Assembly (NCBI RefSeq): GCF_023499255.1
Contig: NZ_CP092183.1
Location: 8,357,027-8,421,026, forward strand
From: Couchioplanes caeruleus
GTDB taxonomy: Bacteria > Actinomycetota > Actinomycetes > Mycobacteriales > Micromonosporaceae
Direction: 5' to 3'
DNA: 64,000 bases
Shown: one piece after another, positions 43,599 through 52,246 of the stretch
Layout of the letters: each line of letters begins with the position of its first letter
How positions within the stretch are numbered: position 1 is the first letter of the stretch
Position numbers and translations under genes: made by a program
The notes under the pieces: generated by a model
What the model was told of the DNA's origin: nothing
The model's database searches: none
What the model saw: the letters and a program-made list of their open reading frames with translations, nothing else

Positions 43599-44885
43599 GT
43601 GAACCAAGGCAAGCCGGAGCCCAATTCGCTATTGATGCAGGCGCGACGTCGGCGGCCGTCTCCGTCCGGGTCAGGGCGGCCGATGTCGCGGCAGGAACTC
43701 GCCGAGGCCATCAACCTCTACCTCTGGCACCACCACCAGATCGTCCACCAGTGGGACGAGACAGACATCGGCCGACTGGAGCGCGGCGAGAATCGCTGGC
43801 CCGGCAGACGACGCCGGGAAGCATTCCGCGCGGTCCTGCATGTGGCAGCCGACCATGAGATCGGCTTCTACATCAGGCGCTCATCAACCGCCACATCCGA
43901 TGCCACGGCGGTCGACCAACTCGTCCTGGCGCAGCTGGAGCCGTCCGCCGAGGAACTTCTGCACGGGAGCGGCGTGGGACGCGGCGAATGGAGCAGTTTC
44001 GCCCTGGTGACCAGCATGCTGGCCCAGCAGCGGCAGGCAGTCCCGCCCTCGGCCTTGCTGAGTCTCGTTGAAGCGCACCGCGACTGTCTGCTGACGCTGT
44101 ACCGCAAGGCAGGCTCCGACTCGATCAAAGCTGATATCGGCGCCATGCTCGGCGAGGCATCGATCGTCGCGAGCCGACTATGGAGCGCACAGGGCAACCA
44201 CGCCATGGCTCTCGCCCACTGCGGCTACGCCCGCACGCTCGCCGACCGGTCTGGGGACGTCCGCCTCGCCGCTGTCGCCCGGATCTTCGAAAGCAACCTG
44301 CACTCCGGCGCATCCACGCTGATTCACGCCGACGGCGACATCATGACCGGACTCCGCCTACTCGACGAGGCCAGCGCCGCCGGCCCGCAGTTGACGGCGG
44401 CAGCGCGAGCGAGAATCGCCGCGGAACAAGCCCAGGCGTACGCAGCCCTGCGCCTCCCGCGCCAGACCAAGGCCGCCCTCGACCAGGCACGACAGCATGC
44501 CGCCGCGATCACCGACGACGACCGCACTGGACTGTTCAGCGATTGGAACACCACCCGCGTCCAGGTCTACGAAGGCACCTGCCACCTACTGCTTGACGAA
44601 CCCACAGTCGCCATCGAACACCTTGAACACGCCGCCGCCACCCTCGGCCAGGACGAAGGCAATCTCAACGTCGCCCTCGCCGCCCGTGTCGACCTCGCCG
44701 CCGCCTACGGACTCACCGGTCAACTCGACGCCGCATGCACCACCCTCGGCGACGCCTATGAACAGCTACGCCGCATCGGAAACCTTCGTGGAATCGCCCG
44801 CGCCCAGCGAGCCCGCGAAAGCCTCAACCCCTGGAACAAGGAACCGGTGGTACGCGAAATGGATCAGCGCATCGCCGCAGCCTGA
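43599..44885 (+). CDS. HTH regulator with TPR-like C-terminal domain
   Basis: Protein of 428 aa. The N-terminal HTH module (GSGRPMSRQELAEAINLYLW, then DETDIGRLERGENRWPG) matches that at 40330. The rest is alpha-helical repeats, for example MALAHCGYARTLADRSGD, LTAAARARIAAEQAQAYAAL and VAIEHLEHAAATL, i.e. TPR-like, as in peptide-sensing XRE regulators of streptomycetes. GTG 43599 has GGAGG about eleven bases upstream. The 178-base gap before it holds no gene I can support. Confidence 0.82.
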   Translation: MNQGKPEPNSLLMQARRRRPSPSGSGRPMSRQELAEAINLYLWHHHQIVHQWDETDIGRLERGENRWPGRRRREAFRAVLHVAADHEIGFYIRRSSTATSDATAVDQLVLAQLEPSAEELLHGSGVGRGEWSSFALVTSMLAQQRQAVPPSALLSLVEAHRDCLLTLYRKAGSDSIKADIGAMLGEASIVASRLWSAQGNHAMALAHCGYARTLADRSGDVRLAAVARIFESNLHSGASTLIHADGDIMTGLRLLDEASAAGPQLTAAARARIAAEQAQAYAALRLPRQTKAALDQARQHAAAITDDDRTGLFSDWNTTRVQVYEGTCHLLLDEPTVAIEHLEHAAATLGQDEGNLNVALAARVDLAAAYGLTGQLDAACTTLGDAYEQLRRIGNLRGIARAQRARESLNPWNKEPVVREMDQRIAAA

Positions 44886-44906
44886 GTCACGAAAAGTCGG
44901 TTTTAC

Positions 44907-45623
44907 TCAATCAGTCGATGTGAGGCCGGCGATCGTCGACACAAGCAAGTCAGGGTCCAATCGGTCGAACACCGCGTCCGGCCCGTAGCCAGCCAGTTCC
45001 TCCCGGCTGGCCCGGTGAGCAACCACCACAGCCCGGAACCCCGCGTTCCGGGCGCAGGCGATGTCGTTCGGCGCGTCCCCCACGACGACGGTCCGCGCCG
45101 GAAGCAGCGGCGTGCCGTACTTGTCGCGGTAGCGACGCGCCACGACCGCCGTCAGCTGGAAGCGGTCCCGATCATCCGATCCGTACGCGCCGATGTCGAG
45201 GTCCAACTCGTCGCCCACACCCAGCGAAGCGACCTTGACCTCGGCCGCGTGCCGCAGGTTCCCGGTCAGCACCGTCTGCACGAAACCACGCCGGTGCAAC
45301 GCGGCGATGCTCTCGACGACCCCGGGATACGGCGGCTGAACCCGGGCCAGCTCGTCGCGGCCGGCATCCATGACCTCAGCCAAGACCGTGCCGAACCGAG
45401 CCACACCGGCTTCCGCGTCCGCGGCGTTGATGCCGGAAGCGACGGCGGTGTCGACCACGATCGACTCGTCGGTGTAGCCGTGAACCTTCTTCTCCGGAAA
45501 TGTCACAGCCGACTCATCGATCCCGTACGTCCGAGCGATAGCACGCCGCAACCAGCGAAGATCAGCCGGAATCAGCGTGCCATCGACGTCCCACACCACC
45601 ACGCCTGCATCCCGACCGTCCAC
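44907..45623 (-). CDS. HAD-family phosphatase
   Basis: Protein of 238 aa. Motif I is VVVWDVDGTLIP (D12, D14), motif II the TVLTGNLRHAAEVK region, and motif IV VVVGDAPNDIACARNAG. The helical cap with KKVHGYTDESIVVDTAV is of the phosphoglycolate phosphatase type. Convergent with the preceding gene over a 21-base gap. GTG 45623 is the best start, though its ribosome site is weak. Likely dephosphorylates a small metabolite. Confidence 0.86.
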   Translation of the reverse strand: MDGRDAGVVVWDVDGTLIPADLRWLRRAIARTYGIDESAVTFPEKKVHGYTDESIVVDTAVASGINAADAEAGVARFGTVLAEVMDAGRDELARVQPPYPGVVESIAALHRRGFVQTVLTGNLRHAAEVKVASLGVGDELDLDIGAYGSDDRDRFQLTAVVARRYRDKYGTPLLPARTVVVGDAPNDIACARNAGFRAVVVAHRASREELAGYGPDAVFDRLDPDLLVSTIAGLTSTD

Positions 45624-46870
45624 CAAGCCATCGTGCCACGGCAGACGGAGACCCGGGCACTGGATCTCATCGGTCTTCACAAGCCGCGGCTGATGAGGGG
45701 CCGGCGGATGGTGGAACTGGACAACATCCTGCCGAGTTCGTGACCGCACCGCTTGCGTGATCAGGGTGCTGCGCGCGCCGCTAGACCTTGAATCTCGCAT
45801 TGTGAGACGCGGGCAAGTTTCTCCGAACGAATTTCGGGGCCCATTTTCGTCTCGCCCGGAACCGGCGAGTCTCGACGGGTGTCGGCGAGTCCGGATGGCT
45901 GCTCTTGAGTCCACGCGGGTGATGATCTTGGCGCTGGAACCGGCATTGACCCCAGAAGGTTGATCTTGCCTACTGGGGTGGCAATCCCGTGTGGCTGATC
46001 TACATGTCCGCCATTGGTTCGTACCGTAGGCGGCGCTCCCGATGGGCGCCGGCTCGCGGGTGACGGGCTGCGGACGCGGTGGATCGGTTTGACGATCCGG
46101 GCGCCCTGGCTGGCCATTGGGCGGACCTTCGATGTTGTCGAGGGTACCGACGCCGGCTGGGCCTCGTCCCGGCTTGTCCAGCGCACCGCTGCCACGAGAA
46201 CGCGTCCAGCGAAGGCGTCGATCCGCGCCGCCTCGCCGGACGCGTCGCTCTTCGGCTCCGAGCGGCTGACACCCGACCTGCTGCATAAAGCCGTGCGGCC
46301 CCGCCGCCTCCAGGTCTGGATCTTGAGCCAGCTCCGGCGGTGGCGAGCCGAGGCGCGGCTGCCCCGATCGTTCTCTCCGGTGCGCCGGGTGAGCGTGTTC
46401 CTTGACAACACCACAGTGATCCCATGCACGCGCCTTCGTGTGCCGCCCGGTCGGGCGTAACCCGACAGGCTCCCGCCTGCCCAGCCAAGACCGGCCTCCG
46501 AACGACACGAGCGGCCCACCACCGGATCGCTCGACGTCTCCACCCCACCTGATCTCATCGAGGAGTCTCGTGTTCTACCCCTCTGCATCGACGCATTCCT
46601 CCCACTACCCCGGCGGTGTTCCTGATGCCGCCGCTCACCTCGGCGATGGCGGTGACAGATCCCTGCTTGCCGTCCTGTCGCCGGTCCGTTCGCCGGTCCT
46701 GCTTGGTGTCCGTGTTCAGACGGACCCCCGAACGGACCCCGCCCCGGGTCTCACAGCCCAGGTCAACCCGTCTGTCAGCATCTCCGGCTCGGATGCGACT
46801 GACTGTCGTCAATTCTTTCCCCCAGGCGGATTCATACCGGTCACCCCAGCTTCCCTCGCTGTTGTCGGGG
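45624..46870. other. 1.2-kb region without a recognisable gene
   Basis: Several long open frames exist on both strands, but none has a recognisable motif, a ribosome site and plausible composition together. The right part (46653-46777) holds TGACAGATCC and TCTGTCA, members of a repeat set found again after the replication gene. The stretch probably marks the left end of the AICE-like module and may contain its attachment scar. Confidence 0.4.
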
Positions 46871-47731
46871 GTGTCGGTGGCTAGTTCCCTGCTGCGGGTG
46901 CAGTCCCAGCTGACCACCCGAGACCTGGTCCTGCTCGGCTGGCTGGCCGACCACCGGCTCCTGACCACCTTCCAGATCGCAACCGCCTTGTTCCCGTCCC
47001 TGGACTACGCGCAGGAACGACTCCGCACCCTGTACCGGCTGGCGGTGATCGACCGGTTCCGGCCGCAACGCCCCGACGGCGGCTCCTACCCGTACCACTA
47101 CGTCCTCGCCCAGCTCGGCGACGACGTCGTCGCCGCGCAACGCGGCGACGACCTACCGCGCCGGGACCGGGCACGACGACGACGGGAACACCTGACCAGC
47201 CGGGCGAACCTCCCGCACCTGCTCGGCGTCAACACCTTCTTCACCGACCTGGCCGGACACGCCCGCACCCACCCCCACGCGGACTTGGTCCGGTGGTGGT
47301 CAGCCGCGAGGTGTCAACAGATGGGGGCGTTCGCCGACGACGGCGACGACATCCACGTCCGGACCTACACCCCGACCTCACGCCCAGACGGACACGGCAT
47401 CTACACCGAGCACGGCCACCGCGTCGCGTTCTTCCTGGAGTACGACACCGGCACCGAACGGCCCCTGTCCCGGCTCGTCGACAAACTCGACGGCTACCAC
47501 GCCCAGGCCGACAACACCGGCCGCGTATGGCCGGTGTTGTTCTGGCTGCCTTCCACCGAACGCGAAGCCCACCTACACCACGCCCTCGCCCGCGACGGCA
47601 CCCGCTACCCGGTCGCGACCGCCGCCCGCGACCAACCCGGCCACCACAACCCCGCCGGAGCCATCTGGTGGATCCACGGCCTGCCCGGACGACGGCTGCA
47701 CCTCGCCGAACTCAGCCCGGACACGCCGTGA
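46871..47731 (+). CDS. Replication-relaxation family protein (PF13814)
   Basis: Protein of about 286 aa. The N-terminal winged helix (LTTRDLVLLGWLADHRLLTT, then QIATALFPSLDYAQERLRTL) and the C-terminal FFLEYDTGTERPLSRLVDKL with WPVLFWLPSTERE are the family pattern; the latter resembles a nuclease-like core. Members occur next to replication or conjugation genes of actinobacterial plasmids and integrative elements. Starts at GTG 46871 or 46877; the frame is open far upstream and no clear ribosome site decides between them. Confidence 0.8.
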   Translation: MSVASSLLRVQSQLTTRDLVLLGWLADHRLLTTFQIATALFPSLDYAQERLRTLYRLAVIDRFRPQRPDGGSYPYHYVLAQLGDDVVAAQRGDDLPRRDRARRRREHLTSRANLPHLLGVNTFFTDLAGHARTHPHADLVRWWSAARCQQMGAFADDGDDIHVRTYTPTSRPDGHGIYTEHGHRVAFFLEYDTGTERPLSRLVDKLDGYHAQADNTGRVWPVLFWLPSTEREAHLHHALARDGTRYPVATAARDQPGHHNPAGAIWWIHGLPGRRLHLAELSPDTP

Positions 47732-48203
47732 CCAGCGGGAGCCGGACGAACGGCAGCCGAGCCAATCGCCGTCGGGCCGCGTTGTCACCGGCGAACGCAC
47801 CGACGCCGCCCCGAACCAAGCCCTGACCGGAGTCACGCCGAACGGTCTGTCACGAAAGACCTCCGGTCACCGGTAGCCGGTGAACGCCCGCTGACAGAGC
47901 GCGACATCTGTCAGCGCGCCGGAACCGCCCGCGTTGACAGATCCGGACGCTATCCTGCCCGCCCTCTCGACCATTCCGCCCTGCCCGTCCCGCAGCCCAT
48001 GCAGCCGCTACTGGATGTCGCGGCTGCGGTCCGTCCCCGTCGACACGCGACCGATCTCCGTTCCCGCCAGCCCGAAAGGCCCAGCACCGAATGACCATCC
48101 ATCAGCACCTGCGTCCCGAACATCGCCGGTCCCCGACGACCGGCGATCCTGACCGCCACTACCGTCCGCGCGCGTCCCGCAAAGCCACGTCCCGGTCCCG
48201 ACC
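47732..48203. other. Palindrome-rich intergenic region, candidate replication or transfer origin
   Basis: In 470 bases there are three perfect inverted repeats: TCACCGG-TAG-CCGGTGA at 47867-47883, CTGACAGA/TCTGTCAG at 47891-47914, and ATCGCCGGTC/GACCGGCGAT at 48122-48147. Further TCTGTCA and TGACAGA copies are at 47846 and 47935. It lies directly after the replication-relaxation gene, the position expected of an AICE origin or main operator. No gene seen. Confidence 0.5.
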
Positions 48204-49097
48204 GTGGGAGGTGATCCCGTAACAGCCGGACACCCCAAGGACCGCACGGTCCGCGACAACCGCGCCGAGGGTTTCGTCCAAATCCTCATCATGCTCGCCA
48301 TCGGCACCGCCGCCGGCGCGGCCAGCTTCACCCACGTCCACAACGTCGCCGCCAGCCACGGCCAGCCGGGCTGGCTCGCCTGGGCCGACGCGATCGTCCT
48401 GGAGCTGATGTCGATCGCCTCCGGCCTGGAACTACGCCGCCGCCGACGTACCGCAGCACCAACCACATTCCCCGCCACAGTCCTCGGCTGCGCCGTCACG
48501 CTGTCGCTGACTGCCCAGGTCGTCGAGGCCGAACCCTCACCGATCGGCTGGACCGCTGCAGCCGTACCGGCACTGGGTTTCCTGGTCATGGTCAAAGTCG
48601 CACTCGGCCACACCACCGCCCAGCCGGCCCAGGCACCCCGCCAGGCAGCGTCCCCGCCGGACCACGCCCCCGCCGTCCCGGTGACCTCCCGAGACGGTCC
48701 CACCGCGGTCACCACGACGGGGCCGGCGAACGCCGACAGAACGGACCGGGACCGGCATCCCTCGCCGGTCCGGCGACGGTCCGGGGGACGGACTGGCGGA
48801 CCGTCCGCCGATCCCGACCACGACGGCATGCGGACGCTGCTTCCCGCAGCACGGTCCGTCCGCGATCAGCTTGCCGCCGACGGGCAGCCCCTGACCCGGA
48901 GCGCGTTGGCCCACCACCTGCGAGTCGCGGGAGCCAGCGTCTCCAACTCCAAGATCTCCACGCTCCTGAAGATCCTCAAATCCGAACAGGAGCCACCACC
49001 CACGCGGCAACACCAGGACCGTGAGCCGCATCAGGTGGTCTCAGACCCGCGTCGGCCGCTTGATCACGCTGACCCGAATCCACAGGAAAGGAGGTGA
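48204..49097 (+). CDS. DUF2637 membrane protein (SpdA-like, ICE/plasmid)
   Basis: Protein of 297 aa. Membrane segments are visible at FVQILIMLAIGTAAGAASF, WADAIVLELMSIASGLEL, TVLGCAVTLSLTAQVV and WTAAAVPALGFLVMVKVAL, the DUF2637 set linked with spread of actinobacterial plasmids and AICEs. The C-terminal third (LTRSALAHHLRVAGASVSNS) is a helix-turn-helix-like tail. GTG 48204 is used; no strong ribosome site. It is the intact relative of the decayed copy at 13.3 kb. Stop lies inside the ribosome site of the next gene. Confidence 0.8.
   Translation: MGGDPVTAGHPKDRTVRDNRAEGFVQILIMLAIGTAAGAASFTHVHNVAASHGQPGWLAWADAIVLELMSIASGLELRRRRRTAAPTTFPATVLGCAVTLSLTAQVVEAEPSPIGWTAAAVPALGFLVMVKVALGHTTAQPAQAPRQAASPPDHAPAVPVTSRDGPTAVTTTGPANADRTDRDRHPSPVRRRSGGRTGGPSADPDHDGMRTLLPAARSVRDQLAADGQPLTRSALAHHLRVAGASVSNSKISTLLKILKSEQEPPPTRQHQDREPHQVVSDPRRPLDHADPNPQERR
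49087..49097 (+). promoter_or_regulatory. Near-perfect Shine-Dalgarno AAAGGAGGTGA
   Basis: AAAGGAGGTGA matches the full 16S 3' end, five bases before ATG 49103, and contains the TGA stop of the upstream gene. It fixes the start of the next gene and predicts strong coupled translation. Confidence 0.85.
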
Positions 49098-49102
49098 AAT
49101 CT

Positions 49103-49660
49103 ATGGATAAGACAACAACGGCATCTACGTCGACCGGCCTGGCCGGGGATCCAGAGTCCTACTGGTTCTCCAGTCAATGGCTGCGCGGCTCCCGGCACCT
49201 CGCCGTGCGCAGCGCTCCCGTGATCGCGGTGGTTCAGGAACTGGCCACCATCCTGCGCGATGAGCAGACCCCGGCGCCGCAGGCACTTCTCGCCCTGCGG
49301 CGCGCAGTCCGGCTGCTCGCGGTACTCGCCGGCGGTACTCGCGACGAGAACCGGCGAAGCGAGGACTACCGGCGGAACATCGACATCGACATCGACGTCG
49401 AACGCCGCCGGCTGCTCGACCTCGAGGACGTCGCACAGTCGGTGACTTCGACACGGTTCGCGGCAGCCTGGCTACGCGGTACCCCCGCAGAGGCCATCCG
49501 CACCGCACCGGTCATCGCCATCGTGGACGACCTGCTCGACGACCTGACCGGCGTGGCGCCGGCAGCCGAGGTCTACCTCAGCCTGCATCACGCCGTACAG
49601 GTGCTCAGCGTCTTCGCTCGCGAAGGCCAGCACGAACCCGACAACCGTCCGACACGGTAG
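49103..49660 (+). CDS. Accessory protein with internal duplication
   Basis: Protein of 185 aa without a recognised domain. Two halves repeat: YWFSSQWLRGSRHLAVRSAP-VIAVVQEL at 18-46 and FAAAWLRGTPAEAIRTAP-VIAIVDDL at about 118-145, each followed by an alpha-helical LLALRRAVRLLAVLA / YLSLHHAVQVLSVFA segment. A linker rich in IDIDIDVERRR joins them. The perfect ribosome site suggests high expression. It sits between the DUF2637 and small genes before the recombinase and is likely specific to the element. Confidence 0.75.
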   Translation: MDKTTTASTSTGLAGDPESYWFSSQWLRGSRHLAVRSAPVIAVVQELATILRDEQTPAPQALLALRRAVRLLAVLAGGTRDENRRSEDYRRNIDIDIDVERRRLLDLEDVAQSVTSTRFAAAWLRGTPAEAIRTAPVIAIVDDLLDDLTGVAPAAEVYLSLHHAVQVLSVFAREGQHEPDNRPTR

Positions 49661-49755
49661 CCCGCCACCCGAACGAAAGGGTCACCAAAGGTCGTCCCTT
49701 CATGCCACGTAAACGTCGACACGACAGCGCCGATATGCGCAAGAAAGGAAATCTT

Positions 49756-49884
49756 ATGAACCAAGGACACCAACCCCCGCAGCCATTCACGTGTTTCGGA
49801 GGAACGTGGCCACAAAGCCCGACCACGAAAACGACGTCCGGAGCTATCCTGACGATCCGCGACCCGGTACCGCCGGATCGATAA
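49756..49884 (+). CDS. Possible small protein, 42 aa
   Basis: ATG 49756 has AAAGGAAA seven bases upstream. The peptide MNQGHQPPQPFTCFGGTW is not recognised. Its end overlaps the next small gene in another frame, so only one of the two may be real in the shared part. Confidence 0.3.
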   Translation: MNQGHQPPQPFTCFGGTWPQSPTTKTTSGAILTIRDPVPPDR

Positions 49885-50057
49885 CCGATGGTGCGCACCA
49901 ATCCCGAACCGATACCAAGGCAACAACGAGAATACCGATGCGGATCGCGCGCATCGACACGATCACGATGACCGCCGAGGAACGCGACAACGCCGCCGAA
50001 GCCCTCGCCGTGCTCTACCGGCACTACCAACGCGACCACCCCGACATCGCCGCCTAA
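49806..50057 (+). CDS. Small element-borne protein
   Basis: Frame of 83 aa from GTG 49806 (GGAGG three bases upstream) or 39 aa from ATG 49938. The C-terminal part MRIARIDTITMTAEERDNAA followed by EALAVLYRHYQRDHPDIAA is clean, helical, and of the kind found just upstream of recombinase genes in actinobacterial elements. Function unknown; excisionase-like helper is a guess. Confidence 0.5.
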   Translation: MATKPDHENDVRSYPDDPRPGTAGSITDGAHQSRTDTKATTRIPMRIARIDTITMTAEERDNAAEALAVLYRHYQRDHPDIAA

Positions 50058-50132
50058 CCAGACACGGTGGCGGTCCCCACCCACAGGTGGGGGCCGCCAC
50101 CACGGCAGCCCGACCATGAAGGACCCACCCGT

Positions 50133-51788
50133 ATGACAAGCACCGAGGCTGCACGAGCAGAGAGGCCGACCGCACCGAAACGCCGGGGGCGCCGCGCCCA
50201 CCAGCCCACGGTCACCGCCACCGAGGCCGGCGGCCCGGTCCGGGTCGCGGTATACGTGCGGCGCTCCACCGACGACGAGCATCAGCCGTTCTCCCTCGAC
50301 GCGCAACGCGCCGCCCTTAACAAGTACATTCACGCCCAACCCGGCTGGATCATCGTCGCCGAATACGAAGACGACGCCTCCGGCGCCACCACCGCCCGCC
50401 CCGGCCTACAGAAAGCCCTCGACGCAGCCAACGCCGGACTCTACGACGTCCTGATCGTCTACCGCATCGACCGATTCAGCCGCAGCGTCGCCGACATGCT
50501 TGACCTCATCACCACCCTCGAAAACGCCAACGTGCGATTCACCTCCGCCACCGAACCCATCGACACCGGCGGCCCCTTCGGTCGCATGATGCTCCAATTG
50601 CTGGCCGTCTTCGCCGAATTCGAGCGGAATATCATCATCGACCGCGTCAAGAGTGGGATGACCGCGAAAGCCGCCAAAGGAAAATGGGCCGGCGGCACCC
50701 GCCCCTACGGCTACCTCGTCACCCCCGACACCCACGTCCTGGCACCCCACCCCGATGAGGCACCCACGCTGCGCGAGATCTTCCACCTTTACACCCGCCA
50801 ACGCCTCGGCACCCGCGCCATCGCCACCGCCTTGAACGAGCGCGGCATCGTCTCCCGCATCGGCAAGACCTGGTCCGGGCACACCATCAACCGCATCCTC
50901 GACAACCCCGCCTACATCGGCGCCATCGCCTACCGCGACATCTACGTCCCCAACGCCCACGAACCCCTGATCGACGAAGACACGTTCCGCCGCGCCCGCG
51001 ACATCGCCGCCGCCCGCGGCGACAACCAAACCCAGAGAGCGATGAGCGACTCCGACTACTACCTCACCGGCCTGATCACCTGCCCCGACTGCGGACAGCG
51101 TTACCTCGGCACCTCCGCCAACGGCCGAACCCGCCGCTATCGCTACTACACCTGCTACACCCAAACCCGGTACGGCAAAGCCAGCACCTGCCACGCCCCA
51201 CGGCTACGCGCAGACGAAATCGACGAACTCATCCTCCGGGCCCTCTACGACTTCTACGCCAACACCGACGCCGTCCTCACCGACATGATCAACCGAGTCC
51301 AGGCGCACCATCAGGCGTCGGCCGGGGATGGAGACGCGGAACTCGCCGCACTCACCACCCAGATCGCCACTGGCCAAGCCGCGATCACCCGGTATCACAC
51401 GGCGTTCGAGAACGGCACCATGGACGACGCGACCGCCGGACCCCGCATCCGTGAACTCCGGCACCGGCTCACCCAGCTACAAGCCCGACAGGCGCAACTC
51501 GCCGCCGAACTGGACCGCCGGCCCGCCCCGCCGCCACCCGGCACCATCGCCCGCATCCGCGAACACCTGACCGAGATCATGAACCGCGGCAGCGTCACCG
51601 AGCGCAAGGCCGCCATCGAAACCCTCATCCACGAGGTCCAACTCACCCCGCAAGGCGCCGTACCCGTATTCAAGATCCCCACGGACACGACGATGCCCCC
51701 ACCCGAAATGGATGAGGGCACGCGTCATGAACAACCGACGGTTCGCACAATGGTGCGGTCGGTGGGCCGCCAGGGACTCGAACCCTGA
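50133..51788 (+). CDS. Large serine recombinase (integrase of the element)
   Basis: Protein of 551 aa that should integrate and excise the element. Resolvase-type catalytic domain at about 36-185: active serine S45 in VYVRRSTDDE, IVYRIDRFSRS, and FAEFERNIIIDRVKSGM. Recombinase domain at about 205-310 (LNERGIVSRIGKTWSGHTIN). Zinc ribbon CPDCGQ...CYTQTRYGKASTC at about 316-350, then a coiled coil (about 405-490). ATG 50133 is used. The last nine codons, ending GRQGLEP, lie within the tRNA-Lys gene on the other strand, which places this end of the element at the tRNA. Confidence 0.93.
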   Translation: MTSTEAARAERPTAPKRRGRRAHQPTVTATEAGGPVRVAVYVRRSTDDEHQPFSLDAQRAALNKYIHAQPGWIIVAEYEDDASGATTARPGLQKALDAANAGLYDVLIVYRIDRFSRSVADMLDLITTLENANVRFTSATEPIDTGGPFGRMMLQLLAVFAEFERNIIIDRVKSGMTAKAAKGKWAGGTRPYGYLVTPDTHVLAPHPDEAPTLREIFHLYTRQRLGTRAIATALNERGIVSRIGKTWSGHTINRILDNPAYIGAIAYRDIYVPNAHEPLIDEDTFRRARDIAAARGDNQTQRAMSDSDYYLTGLITCPDCGQRYLGTSANGRTRRYRYYTCYTQTRYGKASTCHAPRLRADEIDELILRALYDFYANTDAVLTDMINRVQAHHQASAGDGDAELAALTTQIATGQAAITRYHTAFENGTMDDATAGPRIRELRHRLTQLQARQAQLAAELDRRPAPPPPGTIARIREHLTEIMNRGSVTERKAAIETLIHEVQLTPQGAVPVFKIPTDTTMPPPEMDEGTRHEQPTVRTMVRSVGRQGLEP

Positions 51789-51834
51789 ACCTATGGATTA
51801 AAAGTCCACAGCTCTGCCATTGAGCTAGCGGCCC
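51763..51834 (-). tRNA. tRNA-Lys (TTT), likely integration site
   Basis: A 72-base cloverleaf reads on the minus strand: acceptor GGGCCGC/GCGGCCC with discriminator A, D stem GCTC/GAGC, anticodon loop CTTTTAA (anticodon TTT), and T arm CAGGG/CCCTG around TTCGAGT. No CCA is encoded. The 3' 26 bases overlap the recombinase reading frame, so integration has left the tRNA intact. Confidence 0.97.
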
Positions 51835-52246
51835 GCGCGATCAGGTTACCCGACAGCGCCGCCCGAGGCGGAGCAGCGGGCAGCCGGGGGACGGAGAGAG
51901 AGAAACCGCAGATCAGTACCGTTAGCTCGAGCCCGTTCGCAGGCCGAGGTCAATTCGGCGAGAACCCCGTCGGCGGTTGCGGACGGCCGTCGAGGTGCAG
52001 CTACCCCGTCGACCTCGGCCGGGGTGAGCGGCTGTGGGACAGCCACACCGACCTCCTCGACCGCTTCCACCTCGAATCGGTGCCGAGTCCCAGCGGGATC
52101 ACTCACCTCCTGTTCCGGAGGAAGTGACACAACCGTTACGACGCTCCGGGAGCGTCTCGTCCGTTCGACCGAGTTCCCCTCGGTGATCTTCGATATATGG
52201 TCGCGCAGGACATCGACACCGATGTCCCGTGTCATGGGGGATCTCA
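51835..52246. other. Intergenic region between tRNA-Lys and the propeller gene
   Basis: The minus strand is open from about 52233 to 51846 (MTRDIGVDVLRDHISKITEG at its start) with fairly protein-like composition, but there is no recognised motif or ribosome site, so I do not call it a gene. TATATGG at 52194 could be part of a promoter for the gene at 52247. Confidence 0.3.

Noticed and set aside
45761..46588. Long open frames on both strands in the gap before the replication gene
   Set aside because: Both strands are open at once, as expected by chance at this GC content, and the translations are arginine/proline-rich without motifs.
13053..46870. A direct repeat of the tRNA-Lys 3' end as the second attachment site
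   Set aside because: I looked for a copy of the tRNA 3' sequence (GGGACTCGAACCC and neighbours) on the left side and did not see one. Serine integrases need only a few identical bases, so the left end cannot be set by eye.
47934..47956. TTGACA followed by TATCCT as a promoter
   Set aside because: The spacer is only 11 bases, too short for a sigma-70-type promoter; TTGACA is more likely part of the TGACAGA repeat set.
51846..52233. Minus-strand open frame starting MTRDIGVDVLRD
   Set aside because: No family, no ribosome site, and it would cover the promoter of the secreted propeller gene.
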